64,000 nt of DNA. Source: Candidatus Dependentiae bacterium (lineage in GTDB: Bacteria > Babelota > Babeliae > Babelales > RVW-14). How positions within the stretch are numbered: the stretch's first letter is position 1; every line of letters begins with the position of its first letter. The stretch is taken from the NCBI GenBank assembly GCA_018266175.1, contig JAFEAY010000021.1:248001-312000 (forward strand). Direction: 5' to 3'. Positions 1-8,202 of this stretch are shown here, piece by piece. A program made the translations under genes and the position numbers. Under the pieces are notes generated by a model that saw only the letters and a list, made by a program, of their open reading frames with translations, did not search any database and was not told the origin of the DNA.

Positions 1-2405
1 CAGCCGAGCAAACACTTGTTCAAATAAATGGATTGATGCGTGAGCGGTTTGAAGATCAGAATTTAAAAACTTCTGTTCAATTACGATCGTTTAAAAATAA
101 AAACCTTACACAACAAGCATTTTTAGAGAACTTAATGGGTCTCCTTCTTCGGTTTTTTGATCCAAGAAGTATTGAATCACGACTAAAAAACGCCACAGAG
201 GAAAACAATTTTGATTTCATTAAAAAATTACCGATCATTTCGATTGGTGTTATTGAAAATGAAGAAACAGGGGACATTACAATTTGTGCTTTTCCGTCAG
301 GCACTCAAGCTGAACTCGATTGTCCAGACTTCTTGTATCATGAAATGAGAAAAACAAGTTCGTGGGGTAAAGTATTATGCTACGCAGGACTTGGAGCTCT
401 TGTTGTTGGGACTGGTGTTTCTCTTTATGACAATTGGGGAGCTATTTCAGCAAACGCAGCAGAACTCAGAGATAGAGTTTGGGATCCGAATCAATGTGGT
501 GATGACTTAGCAGCAGGTCCTGGATGTACGCGTCCATGGGAGATTCGTTGTCAAGGTGAAAACTGCGGACCAGAAATTATTGGTCCCGATGATGCATCAT
601 GGTTTGTTGTAGGAAAATGTTCAGCTGAAGATGACAATTGTCCAGCTGCAGGATATCAATCAATAGCAATGGTTGGTGGTAGAGACGTCAATGGCATTGC
701 GCATTGTCAGGTCGATAAACCGCTTCCCGCAAATCTTGCTCTTATTGGAAAGATTGCACCAGGTGCTTGGGAATGCCCTGCAGGTAAAAGTCCATTTCAC
801 TTTTTGCAAGATGGAAGACTTTGTTTTTACAGAACTCCTGTGATTCGTGCAGGTGTTGATACAGCTGTGTGTGACCTTAGTGTACCTTATTGCAAGTTGC
901 CTGGTGGACTGACACTTTTCCGTCATGGTGAGGATATGTTGTTAACTCCTCCATGTGGACAGGGTGTAAAAATTTGTAACATTGGTGATTTGAAACTCTA
1001 TCTTCATGAGGATGGAAAATATACAGAAACCTCTCCATGCGATCCAGTGGAGACCGGCGGAGTCTGTGTGTTTGATGAAAATTTGATAGAGTTTTTCAAC
1101 CCTGAAACAAAATTATGGCAAGACAAGCCAGTTGACTGGGTCAATGACAGAATGCTCTATCGCTTTAGAACAGGCGCAGAACAAGAAGTTAAAGTTTTTT
1201 GTAAAGCAGATGGCAGCTGTACGATTAAATTTCCATGTGCTTTAAAAGATGGAAAATGTCCTGTTGATAGCACCGTCTTTTACTCTAAAAAAGGTTCAAA
1301 AGTTTGGACAGAAGGCATGCCATGCGGAGCTGATGAAAAGTTCTGTATTATTGAAAATGACCAAGTATTCTATCCTCACTCAGATGGTGAACAAGATATA
1401 ATTTGGAAAGAAGTTCCAGCCTGGACAGGTGAAACAACCAAGGGTATTTATACCGGTCCAGATGGTAAAAACTTTGTTCCAAATGTAGATTGCACAGCAT
1501 GGGAGCTCTTGCCTGTAGGTGAATGCTTTACTTCAGAAAACGGTTTGTACTGTGTGTCCAAAGAAGGTCAAACACGTTACTGGCATACCAACAAAGATGG
1601 TGAATGCGGTTGGAAAGATGCCCCAGTTTGCACGGGCGCTGAAACAGAAGGTATTTGCACAGGACCCGATGGAAAAGTGTTTATCTTGAATGATGACTTA
1701 ACTGCTTGGGTTCCAATGCCTGCTGAATGCTCGCGTGAAGTATCTTTGTTCTGCGTTAAAGATGGTGCCGTGAAATATTGGCATAAAGGTCAAGATGAAC
1801 AGTCAGGATCTTGGCATAACGTTCCAAGTTGTGAAGAATATGCGGATAAAGATTTCTGTGTAGGTCCCGACAAAAATGTGTTTACACGAAGCAGTGATCT
1901 TTCAGATGACTTTACGCTATTGCTGCCTCCAGCTAACCAAAGTATCACATCGCTTGTGCGATTGAATAATGGTCACTTTGTTGTATGGCATCCACAAGAA
2001 AAGATGTGGATAGTTGACCAAGCACCATGTTCATCGATTAATCATAACAATGGGTATTGCACGCTCGATGATGGTAACGAGCTTTACTCTGTTGTTGTTG
2101 ATGGAGAGCGCTTTTGGAGCCTTAAGCCTGATGTTGCAGATTCAGTCAATAAAATTAAGTTCAATGATGGCGCTCGACGTTGGAGACAAGTTCCTCTTAA
2201 CGGCGTTGAGTGGACTCCTGTAATGCCATGTGACAAGAAAAACGCCTGTTCTTTTGTTGTTACCAAAGAGCAGCTTGAAAAGCTTGAAGCAACTGATGGT
2301 TATGTGAGAATTCAAGACGAAGAAGAGTGCGAAATTTGTCCTTTGGAGACGGTGAAAACATATCGTCCGGGTTCACATGTTACGAATATAAATCAGATAG
2401 ATTAA
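1..2405 (+). CDS. Cysteine-rich tandem-repeat membrane-anchored protein, 5' end cut by window edge
   Basis: The reading frame is open to the first bases of the window, so TTG 33 and ATG 36 are probably internal and the true start lies upstream. About 110 residues precede one hydrophobic segment (roughly bases 365-430, rich in G, L and V), and about 650 cysteine-rich residues follow. The C-terminal part is built from degenerate repeats of about 55-70 residues with a pattern of C, then TGPDGK, then F, then W, then VP and C. The two clearest copies start near 1421 and 1628, 207 bases apart. The many paired cysteines and the single membrane segment suggest an exported, disulfide-stabilised surface protein; this is inference. 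No enzyme family was recognised. A strong terminator follows. Confidence 0.75.
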   Translation, partial: AEQTLVQINGLMRERFEDQNLKTSVQLRSFKNKNLTQQAFLENLMGLLLRFFDPRSIESRLKNATEENNFDFIKKLPIISIGVIENEETGDITICAFPSGTQAELDCPDFLYHEMRKTSSWGKVLCYAGLGALVVGTGVSLYDNWGAISANAAELRDRVWDPNQCGDDLAAGPGCTRPWEIRCQGENCGPEIIGPDDASWFVVGKCSAEDDNCPAAGYQSIAMVGGRDVNGIAHCQVDKPLPANLALIGKIAPGAWECPAGKSPFHFLQDGRLCFYRTPVIRAGVDTAVCDLSVPYCKLPGGLTLFRHGEDMLLTPPCGQGVKICNIGDLKLYLHEDGKYTETSPCDPVETGGVCVFDENLIEFFNPETKLWQDKPVDWVNDRMLYRFRTGAEQEVKVFCKADGSCTIKFPCALKDGKCPVDSTVFYSKKGSKVWTEGMPCGADEKFCIIENDQVFYPHSDGEQDIIWKEVPAWTGETTKGIYTGPDGKNFVPNVDCTAWELLPVGECFTSENGLYCVSKEGQTRYWHTNKDGECGWKDAPVCTGAETEGICTGPDGKVFILNDDLTAWVPMPAECSREVSLFCVKDGAVKYWHKGQDEQSGSWHNVPSCEEYADKDFCVGPDKNVFTRSSDLSDDFTLLLPPANQSITSLVRLNNGHFVVWHPQEKMWIVDQAPCSSINHNNGYCTLDDGNELYSVVVDGERFWSLKPDVADSVNKIKFNDGARRWRQVPLNGVEWTPVMPCDKKNACSFVVTKEQLEKLEATDGYVRIQDEEECEICPLETVKTYRPGSHVTNINQID

Positions 2406-2442
2406 TGGTTATTTAAGATTTCAATAATTTGTCATTAAAATT

Positions 2443-2470
2443 GGGCCTCAAAAATTGGGGCCCTTTTTTT
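2443..2470 (+). terminator. Rho-independent terminator after the cysteine-rich gene
   Basis: A 9-bp stem (GGGCCTCAA with TTGGGGCCC, one G-T pair) has a 3-base loop and is followed by seven T residues. It lies 38 bases past the stop codon at 2405. Confidence 0.9.
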
Positions 2471-2585
2471 ATAATCAATCAAAAAAAGAAAGAATCCTGG
2501 AATTGCAAAGAAAAACATTTTAAACTATCAAAAAAAGTAGGGGAGGTAGGGAAATATCTTTTTATTTTTTCAAAGGTGCAAAATC

Positions 2586-3578
2586 ATGACAATAAAAAAT
2601 CAGTACAAAACACTCTTGCAGCTTATCGGTAATACACCAATAATTCGACTTGATGTTCAAACTCCTCCAACAATGCTTGCTAAGCTTGAATACCTCAATC
2701 CGGGCGGAAGTGTCAAAGACCGCAGTGCTCTTTTTATGATCGAAGAAGCAGAGCGTACCGGAAAACTTAAGCCAGGCGGAACCATTGTTGAAGCAACTTC
2801 TGGCAATCAGGGGATTGCACTTGCAATGATCGGTAAAGTAAAGGGCTACCAAGTAATAATTACGTGTCCAGATCGCGTCTCACAAGAAAAAATTGCAACG
2901 CTCAGAGCCTATGGCGCCCAGGTACATATCTGCCCCAATACCGACTCTCATGAAGATCCACGTAACTATCACACCATGGCGGTGAATTTTGCAAAAACAA
3001 TTCCTGGCGCATTTATGCCCAACCAATATTTTAATAAATCAAACGCCCTTGCGCATTATACAACAACCGGTCCTGAAATTTGGCAACAGACTAACGGAAC
3101 TATTACCCACCTTTTTCTTGCTGCAGGAAGCTGTGGAACTATTTCTGGTGTTGGCCGATATTTAAAAGAACAAAATCCTGATGTCAAAATTATTGGCGTT
3201 GATGCTGCAACATCTTTTTACTCAAGCAAAGAGCCGAAAGCGTATCAGGCTGAAGGTTTTGGTATTGATGTGGTGAGTGATGTTTTTGATCAAAAAGCAT
3301 TTGATGAAATAGCAACGGTAACAGATGATCAGGCTTTTGATATGACGCGAACGTTGACGAAAAAATATGGCATTATGGGTGGTTTAAGCAGCGGCGCAGT
3401 AATGCATGTTGCGCTTGAGTATTCTAAGAATCTTAAGTCTACCGATGTTGCGGTAGTGATTTTTGCCGACTCAGGGCGGGCATATTTGAGCAAGGTATTT
3501 GGTCAAGAAGCTTTGGTTGATGCTGAGCATGAGCATATTCAAAAACAAAGTACTCCAGAAAATGCGGTTGGGTTATAA
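2586..3578 (+). CDS. Cysteine synthase / cystathionine beta-synthase family PLP enzyme
   Basis: This is a fold-type II PLP enzyme of the O-acetylserine sulfhydrylase/CBS family, 330 residues, a typical length for the catalytic core. The PLP lysine is K44 in GGSVKDR. The substrate-binding loop at 71-76 reads TSGNQG (usually TSGNTG). The phosphate-binding loop near 181-185 reads GSCGT where CysK has GTGGT. The C-terminus keeps the family ending around DSGRAYLSK. The loop changes make the exact reaction uncertain: cysteine synthesis, a CBS-like beta-replacement, or another amino-acid beta-replacement are all possible. AAGGTG lies upstream of the ATG. dapF starts 5 bases after the stop, so the two are probably translated from one mRNA. 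Confidence 0.85.
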   Translation: MTIKNQYKTLLQLIGNTPIIRLDVQTPPTMLAKLEYLNPGGSVKDRSALFMIEEAERTGKLKPGGTIVEATSGNQGIALAMIGKVKGYQVIITCPDRVSQEKIATLRAYGAQVHICPNTDSHEDPRNYHTMAVNFAKTIPGAFMPNQYFNKSNALAHYTTTGPEIWQQTNGTITHLFLAAGSCGTISGVGRYLKEQNPDVKIIGVDAATSFYSSKEPKAYQAEGFGIDVVSDVFDQKAFDEIATVTDDQAFDMTRTLTKKYGIMGGLSSGAVMHVALEYSKNLKSTDVAVVIFADSGRAYLSKVFGQEALVDAEHEHIQKQSTPENAVGL

Positions 3579-3583
3579 CCGAA

Positions 3584-4426
3584 ATGTTGACGCACTTTTT
3601 TAAATATCAATCACTGGGCAACGACTTTATCGTCTTTGACTGGTACAAAAAACCGCAGCAAGATCTTGATAAAGTTTTTGATGATGCATTGCACTGGTCT
3701 GCGATTGTTCGTAAGCTCTGTGACCGAAATTTTGGCGTAGGAGCAGATGGTGTTTTGATTATCAAAAATAATCACGAACATGGTGTGCCCGAAATGCTCA
3801 TTTTTAACAGTGACGGTTCTCAGGCACAAAGCTGTTTAAATGGTGTGCGCTGCATTGCGCAACATCTTGTTTCGACTCATCGTTATCCAGAGAAATTTTC
3901 AATAAAACTGAGCAATCGATTAATTGAGTGTGTAATGTCTGAAGTGAGTGGCCAGGTGGCTCCAACCATTTCAACTTCTGTTGGTACCGCTTGTTATAAG
4001 GGCACTAAAGGTGTTCAAACAACATCAGGCTTTTTTTCCGGGCATATTGTTGATGTGGGTAATCCGCATTTTATTATTTTTCAGAACAAGCAGTTGTCCT
4101 GGCTTGAAAAGCATGGAAGTTTGATTGAACAGCACGAACTATTTCCCAATAAAACAAATGTTGAATTTGTTTGGCAAGATGAGCAGGATAAGAAAAAATA
4201 TTACTTAAATGTTTATGAGCGAGGGTGTGGCGTCACACGCGCCTGCAGCTCAGGAGCCGCTGCATTTGCCGGATTACTCAAGCAGCTTGGTATGATTGAT
4301 GTAGATGAACAGATTATTATTTGCATGCCTGGAGGTGCGGTGGCCGCATTGGTTCAGGATTGCGGTAATATTATTTTGCAAGCGTCAGCGGTTCAGGTTT
4401 TTCAGGGAACTTTACCAGAAGTTTAG
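3584..4426 (+). CDS. dapF: Diaminopimelate epimerase-family protein (DapF-like)
   Basis: DapF interconverts LL- and meso-diaminopimelate with two cysteines acting as acid and base, feeding lysine and peptidoglycan synthesis. Both cysteines are present: C84 in the NSDGS...SC motif and C221 in ERGCGVTRACSSG. The length of 280 residues is normal. Two oddities are visible. The first active-site loop is CLNG instead of the almost invariant CGNG, and the second is ACSSGA rather than ACGTGA. Members of this fold also epimerise other amino acids (histidine racemase CntK; Chlamydia DapF acting on glutamate), so substrate specificity is open. It is coupled to the upstream PLP enzyme. A terminator lies 47 bases past its stop. 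Confidence 0.85.
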   Translation: MLTHFFKYQSLGNDFIVFDWYKKPQQDLDKVFDDALHWSAIVRKLCDRNFGVGADGVLIIKNNHEHGVPEMLIFNSDGSQAQSCLNGVRCIAQHLVSTHRYPEKFSIKLSNRLIECVMSEVSGQVAPTISTSVGTACYKGTKGVQTTSGFFSGHIVDVGNPHFIIFQNKQLSWLEKHGSLIEQHELFPNKTNVEFVWQDEQDKKKYYLNVYERGCGVTRACSSGAAAFAGLLKQLGMIDVDEQIIICMPGGAVAALVQDCGNIILQASAVQVFQGTLPEV

Positions 4427-4448
4427 CGTAATAACGGGGAGGGAAAGG

Positions 4449-5603
4449 GTGTTAATTTCGATACAAAAATTAAAAATGAGCTTTATCGTGAGCTCATTTT
4501 TTTTTATAGTTGGATGTCAGGCTCAGGATATCATAGATTTTCTTTTACAGAATCCAATCTATTTTAAAGAGAATCATCTTATTGATCGATTGTACGATCA
4601 AACTTCTGCTTATCCATATGCTCGTCAATTTGAAAAACTTTTTCCAAATTTGTATCAACGTGATAAAGCTGAGATGCAGCAAGAGCCTTGCAACAGACTT
4701 ATCATTCGCTTGCTTCGCATGATGGAACAGGCCCCACGAAAGGCACGCGGGTTGGCATGGTGTGGATGTTCTCAAGCTCCGTTACCCATGCGTATTCGTC
4801 TGGCAATGAGGGTTCTTGATTCGGTTGTGCGGCGTTTTGTGTATACCGGTGAAAAGTTGGTTTACAGCGCTCAGGGGTCAGGTAAACTTCTTCAAGATTT
4901 TATTATTATTGCAGGTCTCATTGAGCTTGGATATTCAAATTTAGCTATCAATATTATTGATATTGAATATGAAACAAAACAACAAACACCAGCAATGCTG
5001 TATGCGCAAATTGCACTGAATCAACACATTCGATCAGCTGTATGGCTTAAACAACAAACAACCCCAGAATATGCTTTGCGATATAACGTTACTGCATATC
5101 ACGATGCGTATGATTATTTAGAAGATGTTAAGCATGGGAAAGCACTAAGAAGTAATATTTTAACAATGGTTGATCCTGGTGATGATTTACTCAGAAAAGA
5201 ATTTAAATATCGCGGACCTACAAAGCAGGTTTCTCTTGTTGAGTTTGTTCTGAAGAATGATAAGACTCGTTGTGCAATCTATCTTTCGCGCAGTAAAAGC
5301 TTTAAATATTTTTATGGGATAAATTTGGCTCAAGGTGAAAAAGAGCTCATTAAATCTATTATTCAGCATGTGCGACAACAAGGATCGGATAAATATTTTC
5401 TTGAATACTTGGTTGCGGTTATGCATGAAAAGTTGAGCATTCGTGAGGTTAATTTTTTTCAGTCACCCTACCGAGTCTTTGATGACCTTGCCGGTGATGG
5501 TGCTCTTCCAAATGCAATAATATTTCAGCTTTGCACTGGCGTTATTACTTCTGGTGTTCGTGATGGCTTGCCCATTAAACATCTTCAAAAAATCTGGTTT
5601 TGA
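4449..5603 (+). CDS. Exported or lipoprotein-like protein of unknown function
   Basis: No family was recognised. The frame is open from 4305, inside dapF, but GTG 4449 follows a GGGGAGGG stretch at ribosome-binding distance. It yields an N-terminus with lysines, a hydrophobic stretch and IVGC, which fits a lipoprotein signal. The ATG at 4476 is an alternative start. A terminator-like hairpin at 4473-4505 encodes the phenylalanine-rich part of this signal, so the true start is uncertain. The mature part (about 360 residues) is mostly helical in appearance, contains a GLAWCGCSQ segment near codon 100, and has no repeats. Confidence 0.6.
   Translation: MLISIQKLKMSFIVSSFFFIVGCQAQDIIDFLLQNPIYFKENHLIDRLYDQTSAYPYARQFEKLFPNLYQRDKAEMQQEPCNRLIIRLLRMMEQAPRKARGLAWCGCSQAPLPMRIRLAMRVLDSVVRRFVYTGEKLVYSAQGSGKLLQDFIIIAGLIELGYSNLAINIIDIEYETKQQTPAMLYAQIALNQHIRSAVWLKQQTTPEYALRYNVTAYHDAYDYLEDVKHGKALRSNILTMVDPGDDLLRKEFKYRGPTKQVSLVEFVLKNDKTRCAIYLSRSKSFKYFYGINLAQGEKELIKSIIQHVRQQGSDKYFLEYLVAVMHEKLSIREVNFFQSPYRVFDDLAGDGALPNAIIFQLCTGVITSGVRDGLPIKHLQKIWF
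4473..4505 (+). terminator. Terminator-like hairpin after dapF, inside the 5' part of the next ORF
   Basis: A 10-bp perfect stem (AAAATGAGCT with AGCTCATTTT) encloses an 8-base loop (4483-4490) and runs into a T tract to 4505. By structure it is a good intrinsic terminator for the PLP enzyme-dapF unit. It overlaps the apparent signal-peptide codons of the following gene, so either it acts as an attenuator or that gene starts later. Confidence 0.7.
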
Positions 5604-5621
5604 TGGCCTTTTTTAAAACTG

Positions 5622-5651
5622 CTGACAATAAAATATATTGGTCGGTATACT
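5622..5651 (+). promoter_or_regulatory. Putative sigma70-type promoter for the aldolase gene
   Basis: CTGACA at 5622-5627 and TATACT at 5646-5651 are separated by 18 bases. This would start transcription about 45 bases before ATG 5703. It is based on motif match only. Confidence 0.45.
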
Positions 5652-5702
5652 CGTCCCTGAATGTATGAATAATTTAAGTAAAATTGTGCTGTGGAGAATC
5701 CA

Positions 5703-6623
5703 ATGCTTGTAAGTCTGACCCCGCAAGATATTCATGTTCCGCTGACTGTACCACTTGATCAGCGTTCAATGTATATTGATCATATGCTTGCAGTAACAAA
5801 GAAAACAGGTCGACTCTTTCTTTTTGCTGCGGATCAAAAAATTGAACATCTCAATGCCGATTTTTATGGCCAAGGAATTCCTGAAGAATGTTCTGATCCA
5901 GAGTATCTTTTTAAAATTGCATCACAAGCAAAAATTGGTGCTTTTGCAACGCATTTAGGGCTGATTGCTCGATATGCTGCCCAGTACAAGTCAATCAATT
6001 ATATTGTAAAATTGAATGGTAAATCCAATATCGTAACAACCAATCAAGATGACCCAATCAGCCTTGCTCTCAACTCGGTTGAACAAGTTGTTCGATTCAA
6101 GCAAGAAAATAATCTTGCAATTGCCGGTGTTGGCTACACTATTTATCTGGGCAGTAGGTATGAAGCGCAAATGCTTACGCAAGCTGCTCAAATTATTGAA
6201 CAAGCACATGCCCATGGTCTTGTGGTTATTTTGTGGATTTATCCACGAGGCAAGGCGGTTACCGATGAGCGCAGTAAAGAAATTATTGCTGGTGCTGCAG
6301 GAGTAGGAGCAGCGCTTGGTGCTGACTTTGTTAAGGTAAATCCCCCATCAGCTCCAACAAGCTTTGAGCGATCTCAGTTACTCAATATCGCAGCTCGTAC
6401 AGCAGGCAGAACCGGTATTATTTGTTCTGGTGGACCGGTGCGTAATGAGCGGGAATTTCTTGAAGAGCTTTTTCATCAGCTTCATACTGGGGGTGCTCGT
6501 GGTGCTGCTGTGGGACGTAATATTTTTCAGCGCCCGCAAGAAGATACAATTAAATTTTGTGATGCGCTTGCTGCACTGATTATTGATGACGTTGATGTTC
6601 AAACAGCCCTTCAATTGCTCTAA
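5703..6623 (+). CDS. fbaB: Class I fructose-bisphosphate aldolase, DhnA/archaeal type
   Basis: This Schiff-base aldolase splits fructose 1,6-bisphosphate into glyceraldehyde 3-phosphate and dihydroxyacetone phosphate in glycolysis. The family is shown by ADQKIEH near the N-terminus, the WIYPRG strand, the Schiff-base lysine at about K211 in DFVKVNPP, the CSGGP strand and the phosphate-binding GRNIFQR. GTG 5691 is also in frame, but GGAG at 5693-5696 lies 6 bases before ATG 5703, so the ATG is preferred. LsrF-like or transaldolase-like DhnA relatives are the alternative. The presence of tpiA elsewhere in the window supports a glycolytic role. Confidence 0.88.
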   Translation: MLVSLTPQDIHVPLTVPLDQRSMYIDHMLAVTKKTGRLFLFAADQKIEHLNADFYGQGIPEECSDPEYLFKIASQAKIGAFATHLGLIARYAAQYKSINYIVKLNGKSNIVTTNQDDPISLALNSVEQVVRFKQENNLAIAGVGYTIYLGSRYEAQMLTQAAQIIEQAHAHGLVVILWIYPRGKAVTDERSKEIIAGAAGVGAALGADFVKVNPPSAPTSFERSQLLNIAARTAGRTGIICSGGPVRNEREFLEELFHQLHTGGARGAAVGRNIFQRPQEDTIKFCDALAALIIDDVDVQTALQLL

Positions 6624-6637
6624 AAAAGGTGGGAATT

Positions 6638-7348
6638 ATGTGCAGAAGAATTAAAGAATATTCACGATTTTTAAAAAGTCTTTTTAAAACAAATGTACGA
6701 CTTTTGTGGGGAATGTGGAAACTGACTAAGCTTCCTCATCCTGCAATTACCATTTTTGGTGGATCGCGCATTGCACTTGAAAGTGAAGTAGCTCTCAAAG
6801 CAAAAGATCTTTCATTTAAGCTTGTTGATGCCGGTTTTTCTATTATTACCGGTGGTGGTCCCGGTATTATGGAGGCAGCAAATTTTGGTGCAATTGAGTA
6901 TTTACGTGAATGCGATTTAAATAGTCCGATGTGTCGAAATAGGCGAATTGTTTCTGCCGGTATTGGCTTGATTCGGTTAAACAAAGAAAAGGCGAATCCC
7001 TACGTGCAAGAAAATATTGTTATGGAACATTTTTTTTCGCGTAAATGGCTTTTGGTCCGCTATTCAGTAGGATTTGTTATTTTTCCTGGTGGCTTTGGAA
7101 CAATGGATGAATTGTTTGAAATTGTTACCCTGGTTCAGACGCAACGTATGAAAAAGCTTCCCATTGTTTTGGTTGATATTGACTATTGGAAGCCTCTTGT
7201 TGACTGGATTGATACTCGAGCGCTCAAGCAAGGTCTTATTACAAAAGAAGATGTTGCGATCTTAAAATTTGTTGATACTGTTGATGAAGCATTTGAATAC
7301 ATAAAGAGCGCATGTATCGAGTGTACTGAATCAAAAAATCATATTTAA
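6638..7348 (+). CDS. LOG-family nucleotide phosphoribohydrolase-like protein
   Basis: The LOG family cleaves the N-glycosidic bond of nucleoside 5'-monophosphates; it was first described for cytokinin activation and was formerly annotated as lysine decarboxylase. Signature motifs are GGGPGIMEAA at about 72-81 and PGGFGTMDE at about 150-158, with FFSRKWLLVRYS in between. The protein has about 236 residues. AGGTGGG lies just before ATG 6638, which makes this start better than GTG 6629. The gene follows the aldolase by 14 bases and is probably cotranscribed. Whether the substrate is a cytokinin-type or a general purine/pyrimidine nucleotide cannot be read from the sequence. Confidence 0.85.
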   Translation: MCRRIKEYSRFLKSLFKTNVRLLWGMWKLTKLPHPAITIFGGSRIALESEVALKAKDLSFKLVDAGFSIITGGGPGIMEAANFGAIEYLRECDLNSPMCRNRRIVSAGIGLIRLNKEKANPYVQENIVMEHFFSRKWLLVRYSVGFVIFPGGFGTMDELFEIVTLVQTQRMKKLPIVLVDIDYWKPLVDWIDTRALKQGLITKEDVAILKFVDTVDEAFEYIKSACIECTESKNHI

Positions 7349-7441
7349 TCGACGATCATGCTATTTTCGTCTCGTAAAAATTTCTAGTTTCATGTACGAT
7401 GCTTTGGTCAAAAAAAGTATTCTGTTCATGAAGGAGTTTGT

Positions 7442-8191
7442 ATGAACATTAAGGCATCGGTTAAATTACTCTTGTTCGTTTTTGGTTTCAATACTACTTA
7501 CACGCAAGTTTTTCCCGTTATTATTGAATCTGATGATATTTGGAGTGTGAAAGAGAATATTGATAGCAACGCAAAACATCCCGTTGTTATTTTTGATATT
7601 GATAATACCTTACTCAGAGCTGAGTTGGTTATGGCACGTGACGAATGTTTTGATGCACGTTTAAAGCAGGAGCTTGCAGCTGGACTTGCAATAAAGCCTG
7701 CTTGTGACAAAGTGTTGCCCGGTTATTTTGAAGCTATGCAAGTTACTCATGTCTCTCTTGTTGATGAAAATTCTGTTGCCATGATTAAAGAATTGCAGGA
7801 ACGAGGGATTGTTGTTATTGCACTTACTGCCCGTTCACCGCATGTTCTTGAAGAATGTACCTTGCGTCAGCTAGAATCAGTGGGCATTAATTTTCGCATT
7901 ACCAGCCCAACGCACGAAAAAGATCTTAATTTTGCAGGGTTGACTGATCGAGCAGATTTTAAAGGCGGAGTTATTTTTTGTGGATGCAACGACAAGGGCA
8001 AGGTTCTTGAACGTTTTTTTAATGAAACAGACCTTCACCCTGATCAGATTATTTTTACTGATGATAAAGAAAAAAATCTCAGTGCGGTTGAGCGTGAAGC
8101 AAACGAGCTGAATATTCCATGTGTATGCATTCGCTACTCAAAATTAGATCAAGCAATTCAAGGCTTTGACCTCACTCAATTAGAGCAATAA
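7442..8191 (+). CDS. Exported HAD-like protein, DUF2608 family
   Basis: An N-terminal hydrophobic segment (residues 5-19) suggests export. The rest has a HAD phosphatase layout: DIDNT with D52 and D54, ALTAR with T129, a lysine in NDKGK near 186, and FTDDK with D207/D208. All four HAD motifs are intact, so phosphatase activity is plausible. The sequence resembles the DUF2608 family known from Legionella and other intracellular bacteria. AAGGAG lies 7 bases upstream of the ATG. The stop codon is one base from the stop of the convergent minus-strand gene. Confidence 0.8.
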   Translation: MNIKASVKLLLFVFGFNTTYTQVFPVIIESDDIWSVKENIDSNAKHPVVIFDIDNTLLRAELVMARDECFDARLKQELAAGLAIKPACDKVLPGYFEAMQVTHVSLVDENSVAMIKELQERGIVVIALTARSPHVLEECTLRQLESVGINFRITSPTHEKDLNFAGLTDRADFKGGVIFCGCNDKGKVLERFFNETDLHPDQIIFTDDKEKNLSAVEREANELNIPCVCIRYSKLDQAIQGFDLTQLEQ

Positions 8192-8202
8192 TTTATTGCT
8201 CT
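8182..8202. other. Hairpin spanning two convergent stop codons
   Basis: AGAGCAATA and TATTGCTCT form a perfect 9-bp stem with a 3-base loop. It covers the stop codons of the DUF2608 gene (+) and the exported-protein gene (-). Neither strand has a T tract after it, so it is not a canonical intrinsic terminator; it may protect 3' ends. Confidence 0.5.

Noticed and set aside
4305-4448. Upstream part of the frame that ends at 5603
   Set aside because: It lies inside dapF in another frame, has no start signal, and the encoded peptide does not resemble a conserved N-terminus.
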